Assembly (NCBI GenBank): GCA_004346645.1
Contig: SMDA01000001.1
Coordinates: 496,001-560,000 of the forward strand
Direction: 5' to 3'
Length of the DNA: 64,000 nt
Source of the DNA: Gulbenkiania mobilis
GTDB lineage: Bacteria > Pseudomonadota > Gammaproteobacteria > Burkholderiales > Chromobacteriaceae
The translations under genes and the position numbers were made by a program. Each line of letters opens with the position of its first letter. The stretch's first letter is position 1. Positions 48,966 through 57,915 of the stretch are shown in pieces. A model generated the notes under the pieces. That model saw only the letters and a program-made list of their open reading frames with translations, was not told the origin of the DNA and did no database searches.

Positions 48966-50330
48966 ATGGCGAAAACCCGTACCGTCTACACCTGCAGCGA
49001 ATGTGGTGGCCAGACCCCGAAATGGCAGGGCCAGTGCCCCCATTGCCAGGCTTGGAACACCCTCACTGAAACCCAAGTGGTGCCGGCCGCGGCCAGTCCG
49101 CGCTTTCAGGCGTGGGCTGCACAGGCCGTGCCGGTGCAGCGACTGGCCGATGTACAGGCGCAGGAACTGCCGCGCGACCCTTCGGGTATCGACGAACTTG
49201 ACCGGGTGCTGGGCGGGGGCTTGGTGCGCGGGTCTGTGGTGCTGATCGGGGGCGACCCCGGCATCGGCAAGTCCACGCTGCTCTTGCAGGCCCTGTCCAC
49301 CATGGGGCTGACGCAGTCGGTGCTCTATGTCTCCGGCGAGGAGTCGCCACAGCAGATCGCCCTACGGGCTTCCCGACTGGCGGTGGACACGCGTAGCGTG
49401 AAGCTGCTGGCTGAAATCCGACTGGAGACCATCCTCTCCACGTTACGGGATGAGGCGCCGGAAGTGGCTGTCATCGACTCGATCCAGACCCTCTATACCG
49501 AGCAGGTGACATCGGCACCGGGCTCGGTGTCGCAAGTGCGCGAGTGTGCTGCCCGGCTGACGCGGATGGCCAAGCAGACGGGCACCACCATCCTGCTGGT
49601 GGGCCATGTCACCAAGGAAGGCTCCTTGGCCGGGCCCCGCGTGCTGGAGCACATGGTGGACACCGTGCTGTATTTCGAAGGCGAGGCCCACTCCAGCTAT
49701 CGCATGATCCGGGCGATCAAGAACCGCTTTGGGGCCGTCAACGAGCTAGGCGTCTTTGCCATGACCGATCGGGGCCTAAAAGGGGTGTCCAACCCGTCGG
49801 CGATTTTCCTTTCTTCCTATCGTGACGATGTGCCTGGCTCGTGCGTGCTGGTCACGCAGGAGGGCACGCGGCCGCTTCTGGTGGAGATCCAGGCCCTGGT
49901 AGACGACGCCCATGGCTTCCAGCCCAAACGGCTGACACTGGGCCTGGAGCAGAACCGCCTGGGGATGTTGCTGGCCGTGCTGCACCGTCATGCCGGCATT
50001 GCCTGCTTCGACAGCGATGTGTTCCTCAATGCGGTGGGTGGGGTGAAGATCACCGAGCCTGCGGCCGACCTTGCAGTGCTGCTGGCTATCGTTTCCTCGC
50101 TCAAGAACCGCGCACTGCCTGAGAAGATGGTGGTGTTCGGAGAAGTGGGCCTTGCAGGCGAGGTACGTCCCGTTACCCGCGGGCAGGAACGCTTGAAGGA
50201 AGCCTCCAAGCTGGGCTTCCAACGCGCAATCGTGCCCACTGCTAACCGCCCCCGGCAGGCGATCGAGGGCTTCGAGGTGATCACTGTCGACACCTTGGCC
50301 GAAGCCGTTGAGTATTGCCGTTCTGTCTGA
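48966..50330 (+). CDS. radA: DNA repair protein RadA
   Basis: RecA-like branch-migration helicase of 454 residues. N-terminal zinc finger CSECGGQTPKWQGQCPHC (residues 10-27), Walker A GGDPGIGKSTLLLQAL near 95, the RadA motif KNRFGAVNELGVFAM near 255 and a Lon-like C-terminal domain (LAVLHRHAGIACFDSDVFLN near 340). Complete and of normal length. RadA also acts in recombination of taken-up DNA in competent species, of note given the uptake-like repeats. Confidence 0.97.
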   Translation: MAKTRTVYTCSECGGQTPKWQGQCPHCQAWNTLTETQVVPAAASPRFQAWAAQAVPVQRLADVQAQELPRDPSGIDELDRVLGGGLVRGSVVLIGGDPGIGKSTLLLQALSTMGLTQSVLYVSGEESPQQIALRASRLAVDTRSVKLLAEIRLETILSTLRDEAPEVAVIDSIQTLYTEQVTSAPGSVSQVRECAARLTRMAKQTGTTILLVGHVTKEGSLAGPRVLEHMVDTVLYFEGEAHSSYRMIRAIKNRFGAVNELGVFAMTDRGLKGVSNPSAIFLSSYRDDVPGSCVLVTQEGTRPLLVEIQALVDDAHGFQPKRLTLGLEQNRLGMLLAVLHRHAGIACFDSDVFLNAVGGVKITEPAADLAVLLAIVSSLKNRALPEKMVVFGEVGLAGEVRPVTRGQERLKEASKLGFQRAIVPTANRPRQAIEGFEVITVDTLAEAVEYCRSV

Positions 50331-50353
50331 TACCCACGCCAGCCCCTGTATAG

Positions 50354-50390
50354 AAAGCACAACGCCCCGGTTTGCGGGGCGTTGTGCTTT
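50354..50390. terminator. Bidirectional terminator between radA and the DUF2325 gene
   Basis: A perfect 15-base stem (AAAGCACAACGCCCC and its complement) around a 7-base loop, A-rich on one side and T-rich on the other, lies between converging genes. Confidence 0.9.
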
Positions 50391-50397
50391 CCGTGGC

Positions 50398-50745
50398 TCA
50401 AGGGCGGCGCGGTTTGCCGGGGCAGGCATGGCGACAGTTGCCGCATTGGGTACGTTCGGACAAGCCCACGCCCGTCAGCGACTGCTTGAGGGCGCACACC
50501 GAGCGGCGGCAGGCAATGAAACGGATATTTTCGCTGGAGGCCAGCTGGCGGAAATGCTTCATCACGTTGTGACCAAGGAAGTCGGTGAACAGGATGAGCA
50601 GGTCGGTGCCGGCGGGCAGACGGTCCGGCTTGCGCTGGTGGGCGCTGTTGCGTCCGCTGACATGGCGATGGATGGAAATGCCATATGCGTTGAGTACGTC
50701 GGGGATGTTGCCGAGGGTGTCGGCGCCTACCAGCATGGCGTTCAC
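50398..50745 (-). CDS. DUF2325 protein, Cys-rich tail
   Basis: Protein of 115 residues. The DUF2325 core shows AMLVGADTLGNIPDVLNAYGISIHRHVSG and TDLLILFTDFLGHNVMKHFRQLA with FIACRRSVCALKQSL. A basic tail adds a CGNCRHAC cluster that could bind metal. It begins at GTG with an AAGGAG site. A clear Fur box lies 29 bases upstream, so it should be expressed under iron limitation. Function unknown. Confidence 0.82.
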   Translation of the reverse strand: MNAMLVGADTLGNIPDVLNAYGISIHRHVSGRNSAHQRKPDRLPAGTDLLILFTDFLGHNVMKHFRQLASSENIRFIACRRSVCALKQSLTGVGLSERTQCGNCRHACPGKPRRP

Positions 50746-50773
50746 GTTTCAGGCTCCTTGCGTAGTGTTTAGT

Positions 50774-50794
50774 AAATGATAATTACTATCATTT
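50774..50794. promoter_or_regulatory. Fur box upstream of the DUF2325 gene
   Basis: Inverted repeat AAATGATA-ATTAC-TATCATTT, close to the GATAATGATAATCATTATC consensus, in a marked A+T-rich island. It sits ahead of the leftward gene; the other flank is the end of a gene on the same strand, so only DUF2325 is a likely target. Confidence 0.88.
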
Positions 50795-50907
50795 ATAAAA
50801 GCAATGTACCAGAAAGGGTTTTGCCAGGTTCATCCTTGGAGCTGTGGCATAAAAGCACGCCCTGCACGCAGGGCGTCTTCCGGAAAAGGCTTTTCGAAGG
50901 AGTGTGC

Positions 50908-51642
50908 TCAGCGCTCCGTCACCACCCGGACGCTGAGACGGGTCACCAGCTGGCTGCCGTTCGTGCTGCCGCCCACCAAAAAGCGCTGGTTGCCGTCGCG
51001 GTCGCGGACAATGCGGCCTACCTCCAGCCAGCTATTCAGCGGCCCCTCGATGCTGGTGGCCACCGAACTCATGTCCTGTTTGCCGGAGAGATCGAGCCGG
51101 ACGTGGTTACCGGTCAGGCGGGGTGTGACGTACAGCCCGCTGACCAGACGCTCGGCCGGAGTGACGCCTCGGCTCACCCCACCATTGGGCTGTCTCGTGG
51201 ACCAAGGCAGCCATACCTGCCGGCTCAGCGCGATGAAGGCACTGCGACCGTCGAGCACGGTCACCGTTTGCAATCCTTGTGTGCTGCTGTTCTCGCGGTC
51301 TGCCGAGACCGACCAGCCACCGTCGTTGCCGCTGCCGCCCCAGTCGATGGTGGCCTTGCCCCCGGCGCGGCCGGTATCCTCGCGCCATTCCACCCGCAGC
51401 TGGGCCGGTCGTACGTCCAGCGTGCGGGCCAGTGCCTGCAGCTGTGCGCTGCGTGCGGGCGGGGCATCGATGATGAGCGTCTGGTCCAGCGCACTGAGCG
51501 TTTCCCCCGGCTTCAGATGCGGGCGCAACGCGGCCGCCACCTCAGCGGCCGAGCGCCATTGCACACTGAGAGTATCCAGTGCCAGCACGTTGGCCGAAGC
51601 GAGCGTCAGGCTCAGCCACAGCAGCGGGGCGATGCGTTTCAT
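50908..51642 (-). CDS. Periplasmic protein with a secretin N-domain-like region
   Basis: Secreted protein of 244 residues; signal peptide MKRIAPLLWLSLTLASANVLA. Residues about 22-80 (LSVQWRSAAEVAAALRPHLKPGETLSALDQTLIIDAP and ALARTLDVRPAQLRVEW) resemble the N1-type short domain of secretins (GspD/NolW), but there is no pore domain. The rest is beta-rich. The ATG overlaps the ubiB stop (TAATG), so it is coupled to ubiB. Function unknown; partner of an outer-membrane secretin is a guess. Confidence 0.65.
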   Translation of the reverse strand: MKRIAPLLWLSLTLASANVLALDTLSVQWRSAAEVAAALRPHLKPGETLSALDQTLIIDAPPARSAQLQALARTLDVRPAQLRVEWREDTGRAGGKATIDWGGSGNDGGWSVSADRENSSTQGLQTVTVLDGRSAFIALSRQVWLPWSTRQPNGGVSRGVTPAERLVSGLYVTPRLTGNHVRLDLSGKQDMSSVATSIEGPLNSWLEVGRIVRDRDGNQRFLVGGSTNGSQLVTRLSVRVVTER

Positions 51643-53324
51643 TACCACTCCTTGCCCGAGCGCCAGATCGACCAGATCAGCCACAGGCTGTTGATGAAGG
51701 CCACCATGAAGCCGAAGAAGCCAAACAGCGGCAGGCCGAAGATCTTGGGGCCGGCGTCCACGGTGATCACGATCGACGAGCCGATGATCAGGCAGCCAGT
51801 GACGATCCCCATCGTCAGCCGGTTTGCGCTCTTGTCCAGCTGCCGGCCGAAGCTGTCCAGGCGCTTGAGGTCCAGGTTGATGCGGAACTTGCCATGGCGC
51901 ACCTCCTTGGCAAAGCGCATCGCATCCCGTGGCAGGTCCGCCAGGAGGTTGACCGCTTCCATCAGCGTGTGGCGTCCGCGCTTGATCAGCTGCCGCGGAT
52001 GGTAGCGGCGCATGATCAGGGAGCGCACGAAGGGTGTGATGTGCTCCACCAGCTGGAATTCCGGGTTGAGCTGGCGGCCCAGTCCCTCCAGGGTGATCAG
52101 TGCCTTGAACAGCATGGCCAGGTCGGCCGGCAGCACGATACCGTGATCGCGGATCAGCATCATGATGTCGTTGATCAGCACCGTGATGTCCAGGTTTTTC
52201 AACGGCACATGCTCATACTGGAACATCAGCTCGCCGATGTCATCGGCAAAGCGGCCCTGGTCCACCGGTGTGCTGCCCGTCCAGTCGATGAGTACGTCCA
52301 TCATCTTTTCCTCGTCGCGGTCTGCCAGCGCCGCCAAGAGGTCCACGATGTCGTCACGCCGGCTGTGCGACAGACGTCCCACCATGCCGAAGTCGATGAA
52401 GGCAATGCACTCGTTGGACAGGAAGAATACGTTGCCGGGGTGCGGGTCGGCATGGAAGAAGCCGTTGATCAGGATCATCTGCAACACCGCATCGGCCCCG
52501 CGGTTGGCCAGCAGCACCGGATCCAGCCCGCTTTCGGCCAACCTGTCCAGCCGTGTGGCCGGCACTCCGTCCACGAAATCCTGCACGTTGATCGCCGCAT
52601 TGGTGTAGTCCCAGTAGACCTTGGGGACAGTGACGTACGGATGTCCGGCAAAGTCGACGGCAAAACGTTCCATATTCCGCGCTTCGGTGGCCAGATTGAG
52701 TTCGCGCTTGAGCGAGCGCGAGAACTGGTTAACGATCTCGCACGGCTGATAGCGGCGCGCATCGGTAAACTCCATCTCGATCATCGTGGCCAAGTAGGCG
52801 AGGATGCGCAGGTCGGCGTCCACCTTCTCAAGGATGCCTGGACGGCGCAGCTTTACCGCCACCGGTGTGCCATCCTGCAGCCGCGCCCGGTGCACCTGAG
52901 CGATGGAGGCCGAGCCGATGGGTACCGGGTCGAACGCCGAGAAAGCCGTGGTGGCTGCCTCACCCAGCGCACTGCGCAACAGTGCAGGCACCTGGTCGGC
53001 CGGGACGGGGGGCACCTCGCTCTGGAGCTTTTCGAACTCGGCGATCCATTCCAGCGGAAACATGTCCACCCGGGTGGAGAGGATCTGGCCCAGCTTGATG
53101 AAGGTAGGGCCCAGTTCCTCGAAGGCCAGCCGCACCCGTACCGGGGTGGGAAGCCCGTGATCGGTCTCGGGAAACTGGCGTGTCAGCCACTCCCCGGCTT
53201 TTTCCACCACGCGCGGCAGATGCAGCCGCTGGGCGAATTCTCCCAGCCCATGGCGGAAGAGAATGGCGGTGATCTCCTTCAGCCGGGGCAGGTCGCGCAT
53301 GGCGATGAGTGTTTCTCTGAGCAT
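51642..53324 (-). CDS. ubiB: UbiB/ABC1-family atypical kinase
   Basis: Ubiquinone biosynthesis accessory protein of 560 residues. ABC1 hallmarks are the KxGQ motif in GPTFIKLGQILSTR near residue 75, the Ala-rich nucleotide loop IGSASIAQVHRARL near 125, VAVKLRRPG, and FFHADPHPGNVFFLSNECIAFIDFGMVGRLS near 285. One or two C-terminal membrane helices (FGLPLFGFFGFMVAFINSLWLIW) end the protein. UbiB acts as an ATPase supporting coenzyme Q head-group steps. Confidence 0.94.
   Translation of the reverse strand: MLRETLIAMRDLPRLKEITAILFRHGLGEFAQRLHLPRVVEKAGEWLTRQFPETDHGLPTPVRVRLAFEELGPTFIKLGQILSTRVDMFPLEWIAEFEKLQSEVPPVPADQVPALLRSALGEAATTAFSAFDPVPIGSASIAQVHRARLQDGTPVAVKLRRPGILEKVDADLRILAYLATMIEMEFTDARRYQPCEIVNQFSRSLKRELNLATEARNMERFAVDFAGHPYVTVPKVYWDYTNAAINVQDFVDGVPATRLDRLAESGLDPVLLANRGADAVLQMILINGFFHADPHPGNVFFLSNECIAFIDFGMVGRLSHSRRDDIVDLLAALADRDEEKMMDVLIDWTGSTPVDQGRFADDIGELMFQYEHVPLKNLDITVLINDIMMLIRDHGIVLPADLAMLFKALITLEGLGRQLNPEFQLVEHITPFVRSLIMRRYHPRQLIKRGRHTLMEAVNLLADLPRDAMRFAKEVRHGKFRINLDLKRLDSFGRQLDKSANRLTMGIVTGCLIIGSSIVITVDAGPKIFGLPLFGFFGFMVAFINSLWLIWSIWRSGKEW
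52533..52543 (-). repeat. Uptake-sequence-like 11-mer GGTTGGCCGAA
   Basis: Exact copy in ubiB, encoding Arg-Leu-Ala-Glu on the coding strand. Confidence 0.75.
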
Positions 53325-53383
53325 GGTTTTTCCGGTTTTTGCTGGCTTTACACTCCCAGCCTCGTCCGATAGAGTGCGGCCTT

Positions 53384-54343
53384 ATGAAATTGCAACTCCG
53401 ACTCCTGGCGCTGCTGCTGGCGGGCTTTATGGTATTTGCTTATGCGGCCCCCGAGAAAGCCCGGACGGACGCGCCTGCCGCTGCGATGTCCTCCGACGAT
53501 CCGATTGCCCGCTTTGGCTCCCCCAGCGAGGAGGCCGTGGGCGACCTCCTGCTGCAAGCCATGAGCCTTCTGGGTGTGGCCTACCGTTTTGGCGGTACCT
53601 CGCCCGCCAACGGACTCGACTGCAGCGGCTTCATCCAGTATGTGTTCCAGAAATCGCTGCGTGTGAAGCTGCCCCGTACGGCGGCCGAGATGGCGCGTGT
53701 GGGCCGCCCGGTGGACCGCAGCGAACTGGCGCCTGGCGACCTGGTCTTCTTCAACACCCGGGGCTTTGCCTTCTCGCATGTAGGCCTCTACGCCGGCAAC
53801 GGCAAGTTCATCCATTCTCCTCGCACCGGCAAGAATATTGAAGTCACCAGCATGAACGGCAGTTACTGGGTGTCGCGTTACAACGGTGCCCGCCGCGTCT
53901 CGCGTACCTCGGGCACAGTGGTGGACGATGCGCCCGAGCGCGTGACCAGCGAGAGCCCGGCACGAAAATTGCGGGAAAGAGCAGACTCATCCGTTCGCCC
54001 GGAGCCGGCCAGCTTGCAGGAAGGCCCACGCAAGAAGGCGCGCGCCGCCGAGCCGGTACAGCGCGTGGTCGAAGACAAGCCCGCCGTTAAATGCCGCAAG
54101 GGCCGCAAGTGCGAGACCGAGGCGACAGCCGCGAAGGAAAGATCCGGCAAGACGGCTTCTGCCAAATCCTCCCGCAAGAGTGAGGCCGACGCCGCCGACA
54201 GCCGCAAGGATTCCGGCAGCCGGAAGGAACGCGCGGCCAAGGCAGGCAGTCGCGAGAAGACGTCCGCCAGCCGCGATACCACCCGCGACAAGACAGCGGC
54301 GAAGAAACCCGCAGAGCACGGTAAGCGCCGCGGCAAGGATTGA
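53384..54343 (+). CDS. NlpC/P60 peptidoglycan hydrolase with long basic tail
   Basis: Secreted cell-wall endopeptidase of 319 residues. After the signal peptide (ends AYAA), the NlpC/P60 domain has the catalytic cysteine in NGLDCSGFIQYVF near residue 85, the histidine in FSHVGLYAGNGKFIHSP near 142 and LAPGDLVFFNTRG. From about residue 180 to the end comes a low-complexity Lys/Arg/Ser/Ala-rich tail of some 140 residues (KSSRKSEADAADSRKDSG near 265), which could bind anionic polymers. Alone in its direction at this point, divergent from ubiB. Confidence 0.9.
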   Translation: MKLQLRLLALLLAGFMVFAYAAPEKARTDAPAAAMSSDDPIARFGSPSEEAVGDLLLQAMSLLGVAYRFGGTSPANGLDCSGFIQYVFQKSLRVKLPRTAAEMARVGRPVDRSELAPGDLVFFNTRGFAFSHVGLYAGNGKFIHSPRTGKNIEVTSMNGSYWVSRYNGARRVSRTSGTVVDDAPERVTSESPARKLRERADSSVRPEPASLQEGPRKKARAAEPVQRVVEDKPAVKCRKGRKCETEATAAKERSGKTASAKSSRKSEADAADSRKDSGSRKERAAKAGSREKTSASRDTTRDKTAAKKPAEHGKRRGKD

Positions 54344-54446
54344 GTCGGCACCGGCGCCATGCCCAAGCGTTGTCGATGCCCGCCCCGGCGGGCATCGGCG
54401 TTTCGGACGGCGACCGGTCACAACAACCATTACGGAAACCGTATCG

Positions 54447-54659
54447 ATGCCCCTAGAACTACCGGTCTGGCATGATGCCGACGGCAATACCGTCGCATGC
54501 GTGGAAAAAATCAAGGTGATGCGTGAGAACCTCGAAGAACTGGCGCAGATGGCTCAGGACGCCTTTGAGGACGCGCTGCTGATGGGGTGCGACGAACGAC
54601 AGGTGCGCGATGTCCTCGTGTCGATGATGCAGAACCTCAAGAATCCCTACTCTTCCTGA
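54447..54659 (+). CDS. Small conserved-type hypothetical protein
   Basis: Acidic cytosolic protein of 70 residues with a helical pattern (EKIKVMRENLEELAQMAQDAFEDALLMGCDERQVRDVL). Similar small proteins occur in other betaproteobacteria as far as I can recall; no function is known. It lies between the NlpC/P60 gene and lolC. The ATG at 54447 lacks a strong ribosome site. Confidence 0.7.
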   Translation: MPLELPVWHDADGNTVACVEKIKVMRENLEELAQMAQDAFEDALLMGCDERQVRDVLVSMMQNLKNPYSS

Positions 54660-54672
54660 ACAGGCGGTCTCG

Positions 54673-55917
54673 ATGCAATGGCCTTTTGAAGCGATGATCG
54701 GGCTGCGCTACCTGCGTGCCCGGCGTCGCAACGGCTTCATCTCTTTCATTTCCCTCATTTCCATCGTCGGCATCGCGCTCGGGGTGGCCGCACTGATCAT
54801 CGTGCTGTCGGTGATGAACGGCTTTCAGAAGGAAATCCGCGGCCGCATCCTTGGTGTGGCCTCGCATGTGGAAATCAGCGACTACAACGGCGCCTTGACC
54901 GACTGGCGTTCGGTGTCCGCGCTGGCACGCAAGCAGGAGCATGTGCTGGGTGCAGCCCCCTTCATCAACGCCCAGGGGCTGCTTTCGGTGGCCGGCAATG
55001 TGCGGGGCGCCATGGTGCGAGGTGTGGAGCCTGCGCTGGAAAACACCGTGGTGGATGTCGGTCGCAAGATGGTGGCCGGCCAGCTGACCAATTTACGTCC
55101 CGGCGGATTCGGCATTGTGCTGGGCGCCGAGCTGGCCCATCAGCTGGGGGTGCAGATGGGTGACAAGGTCACCCTGATCACGCCGCAGGGCAACGTGACG
55201 CCGGCCGGGATGATGCCGCGTCTCAAGCAGTTCACCGTGGTGGGCATTTTCAAGATCGACATGTTCGAGTATGACGCCTCGCTGGCCATGATGGATCTGC
55301 GCGATGCACAGGTATTGTTCCGCATGGGCAGCGCGGTCTCGGGCGTACGCCTGAAGCTGGACGACACCTCGGTGGCTCCGACGGTGAAGGGCCGGCTGCG
55401 GGCGGCTCTGCCGCAGAACACCGTGTCCGACTGGACAGACATGAACGCCAGCTACTTCCGGGCGGTGCAGATCGAGAAACGCATGATGACGATCATCTTG
55501 ACGCTGATCGTGGCGGTAGCCGCCTTCAACCTCGTCTCCACGCTGGTGATGGTGGTGACTGACAAGCAGGCGGACATTGCCATCCTGCGCACGCTGGGTG
55601 CGGCGCCGATGAGCATCATGAAGATCTTCATCGTGCAGGGGGCGGTGGCCGGCATCACCGGCACCCTGGCCGGTGTGGTCGGCGGGGTGCTGGTGGCTTA
55701 CAACATTGACGTGATCGTGCCGGTGATCGAACAGGTGATCGGCACCAAGCTCCTGGCCAGCGACGTCTACCTGATCGACTATCTGCCCTCAGAAGTGAAC
55801 TGGAGCGACGTGAGCACCATCACCGTGATTTCCCTGTTGCTATCGCTGCTGGCTACGCTCTATCCGAGCTGGCAGGCAGCGCGCACCCAGCCTGCGGAGG
55901 CGCTGCGCTATGAGTGA
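54673..55917 (+). CDS. lolC: Lipoprotein-releasing ABC transporter permease (LolC/LolE family, LolF type)
   Basis: Inner-membrane protein of 414 residues that extracts lipoproteins for transfer to LolA. It shows the family N-terminus [50 protein letters not shown], a large periplasmic domain, then three helices near 275-395 and the end [18 protein letters not shown]. Only one permease accompanies lolD, so it probably forms a homodimer like the hybrid LolF of betaproteobacteria. Confidence 0.93.
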   Translation: MQWPFEAMIGLRYLRARRRNGFISFISLISIVGIALGVAALIIVLSVMNGFQKEIRGRILGVASHVEISDYNGALTDWRSVSALARKQEHVLGAAPFINAQGLLSVAGNVRGAMVRGVEPALENTVVDVGRKMVAGQLTNLRPGGFGIVLGAELAHQLGVQMGDKVTLITPQGNVTPAGMMPRLKQFTVVGIFKIDMFEYDASLAMMDLRDAQVLFRMGSAVSGVRLKLDDTSVAPTVKGRLRAALPQNTVSDWTDMNASYFRAVQIEKRMMTIILTLIVAVAAFNLVSTLVMVVTDKQADIAILRTLGAAPMSIMKIFIVQGAVAGITGTLAGVVGGVLVAYNIDVIVPVIEQVIGTKLLASDVYLIDYLPSEVNWSDVSTITVISLLLSLLATLYPSWQAARTQPAEALRYE

Positions 55918-56590
55918 GACGGTTCTGGAATGCACGGGTCTTGGCAAGGTGTACGACGAGGGCGGCCTCAATGTCCAAGTGCTGCAGGGCGTGGACCTGA
56001 CGGTCGCCAAGGGCGAGCGCATTGCCATCGTGGGCAGCTCGGGTTCGGGCAAGAGCACCCTCCTGCACCTTTTGGGCGGGCTGGACGTGCCGACACACGG
56101 TAGCATCCGCGTGATGGGACAGGCGCTGGAAGGTATGGACGAGGCTGCGCGCGGCGTGCTGCGCAACCGGGCGCTGGGCTTCGTTTACCAGTTCCACCAT
56201 CTGCTACCCGAGTTCACTGCGCTCGAGAACGTGATGATGCCGCTGTTGATCCGTCGCCTGCCGCGCAGCGAGGCAGAGCAGGCGGCCGTGGCATTGCTGG
56301 AGAAGGTGGGTCTGGGCAAACGCATGCAGCACAAGCCGGGCGAGCTGTCCGGCGGCGAGCGCCAGCGTGCGGCGATTGCCCGGGCACTGGTTACGCGGCC
56401 CGCATGCCTGCTGGCCGACGAGCCTACCGGCAATCTGGACAGCCACAATGCCCAGGCGGTCTTCGACCTGATGCTGGACCTGAACGACCAGCTGGGTACC
56501 AGCCTGGTGATCGTGACGCATGACATGGGCCTGGCCGCGCGCGCCGGGCGCATCGTAAGGTTGGCCGAAGGCCGGCTGGTGGCTGAATAA
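55910..56590 (+). CDS. lolD: Lipoprotein-releasing ABC transporter ATPase LolD
   Basis: ATPase of 226 residues energising lipoprotein release. Walker [19 protein letters not shown] near residue 42, the LolD-typical [24 protein letters not shown] near 90, signature [15 protein letters not shown] near 145, Walker [12 protein letters not shown] and VTHDMGLA. It overlaps lolC by 8 bases. Confidence 0.96.
   Translation: MSETVLECTGLGKVYDEGGLNVQVLQGVDLTVAKGERIAIVGSSGSGKSTLLHLLGGLDVPTHGSIRVMGQALEGMDEAARGVLRNRALGFVYQFHHLLPEFTALENVMMPLLIRRLPRSEAEQAAVALLEKVGLGKRMQHKPGELSGGERQRAAIARALVTRPACLLADEPTGNLDSHNAQAVFDLMLDLNDQLGTSLVIVTHDMGLAARAGRIVRLAEGRLVAE
56559..56569 (+). repeat. Uptake-sequence-like 11-mer GGTTGGCCGAA
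   Basis: Exact copy preceded by AA at the very end of lolD, encoding Arg-Leu-Ala-Glu-Gly. Confidence 0.75.
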
Positions 56591-56609
56591 ACAGGGTCTA
56601 GGGGGACGC

Positions 56610-57914
56610 ATGTTCTACGAACACGGCTTTACCGTCGAGATGCTGTGGGAGGCCCTGCAAACCGTGGACGGGCTGATCGAGCTGGTCCTGGGGCTGGTTT
56701 GTGGCCTGGCTGGCTGGTGGACGGCGCGTCTGGTTTACAAACGGTGGTTCTTCGGCCACCCCGAGCGTTACGACCGCTTTCTGCCCTACATCGGCTTTCG
56801 CATCGTTTTCCCCGGTGTGGGGTTTCTTCTGAGCTTCGCGGTGCTGGTCGTCTGGGCGCTGCCCCTCGGACGCGCGGCGCTGGTGCTGCCTGCCATCACC
56901 GCCATGCTGTTCTGGCTGGCTGCGATCCGGCTGGTCACCGCCGTGATCCGTCAGGCGTTTCCGCACCATCGCTATGAGCGCAGCACCGAGCATTTTCTCG
57001 CCTCGCTGCTCTGGGTGGCGTTCATCAGCTGGGCCATTGGCTTTGACGACGTGGTGCTGGATTGGTTGGACGCCATCGCGCTGCCAGTGGGCAAGACCCG
57101 GCTGAGCCTGCTGACCATCCTCAACGGCCTGGTGTGGGTGTCCATCATCATGGTGGTGGCGCTGTGGGTGAGCCGGCTCTTCGAGTCGCGGTTGATGCGC
57201 CTCAAGCACCTCGACCTTAACCTCCGCATCGTTTTTTCCAAGCTGGCGCGCACGTTGTTCATCATCGTGGCGGTGCTGGTGGCCCTGCCCATTGTCGGTA
57301 TCGATCTAACGGTACTGTCGGTCTTTGGCGGGGCGCTGGGTGTGGGGCTGGGGTTCGGCCTGCAGAAGATCGCCAGCAACTATGTGTCCGGCTTCATCAT
57401 CCTGCTAGACCGCTCGATCCGCATTGGCGACCGGCTGATGATCGACACGCGGGTGGGCTACGTGGAGAAAATCACCGCCCGCCATACCGTACTCAAGCTC
57501 TTGGACGGCAGCGAGGCGCTGGTGCCCAACGAAGTACTGATCGGCAATACCGTGATCAACCAGTCCTACACCGACAAGCGCATCTCCACCAGCCTGGCGC
57601 TGCAGGTGGCCTACGGTACCGACCTCGACCTGGCCTTGCGCATCCTGGTGGAGACGGCGGACAGTCCACGCATCCAGCAGGACCCGCCGCCCACCGCATT
57701 TGTCACGGCCTTTGCCGACAGCGGCATCAACCTGGAGCTGTACATGTGGGTGCTGGACCCGGAGAACGGCTTCCTCGGCCTGAAGTCGGAGATCTACCGC
57801 CGCGTGTGGAAGGCTTTCGAGGCCCAGGGCATTGAGGTACCGTACCCGCGTCGCGACATTCATCTCTTCCAGGAGGGGCCTGCCCGGCCCGCCATACCGG
57901 ATAGGGAGGCGTGA
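56610..57914 (+). CDS. Mechanosensitive ion channel, MscS family
   Basis: Membrane channel protein of 434 residues. An extra N-terminal membrane region (about four helices) precedes the MscS core. The pore helix is LSVFGGALGVGLGFGLQKIASNYVSGFIILLDRSIRIGDRL near residues 232-272, followed by the beta domain (HTVLKLLDGSEALVPNEVLIGNTVIN) and an alpha/beta C-terminus ending FEAQGIEVPYPRRDIHLF. It relieves osmotic down-shock, although larger family members may have other roles. Confidence 0.93.
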   Translation: MFYEHGFTVEMLWEALQTVDGLIELVLGLVCGLAGWWTARLVYKRWFFGHPERYDRFLPYIGFRIVFPGVGFLLSFAVLVVWALPLGRAALVLPAITAMLFWLAAIRLVTAVIRQAFPHHRYERSTEHFLASLLWVAFISWAIGFDDVVLDWLDAIALPVGKTRLSLLTILNGLVWVSIIMVVALWVSRLFESRLMRLKHLDLNLRIVFSKLARTLFIIVAVLVALPIVGIDLTVLSVFGGALGVGLGFGLQKIASNYVSGFIILLDRSIRIGDRLMIDTRVGYVEKITARHTVLKLLDGSEALVPNEVLIGNTVINQSYTDKRISTSLALQVAYGTDLDLALRILVETADSPRIQQDPPPTAFVTAFADSGINLELYMWVLDPENGFLGLKSEIYRRVWKAFEAQGIEVPYPRRDIHLFQEGPARPAIPDREA

Positions 57915-57915
57915 G

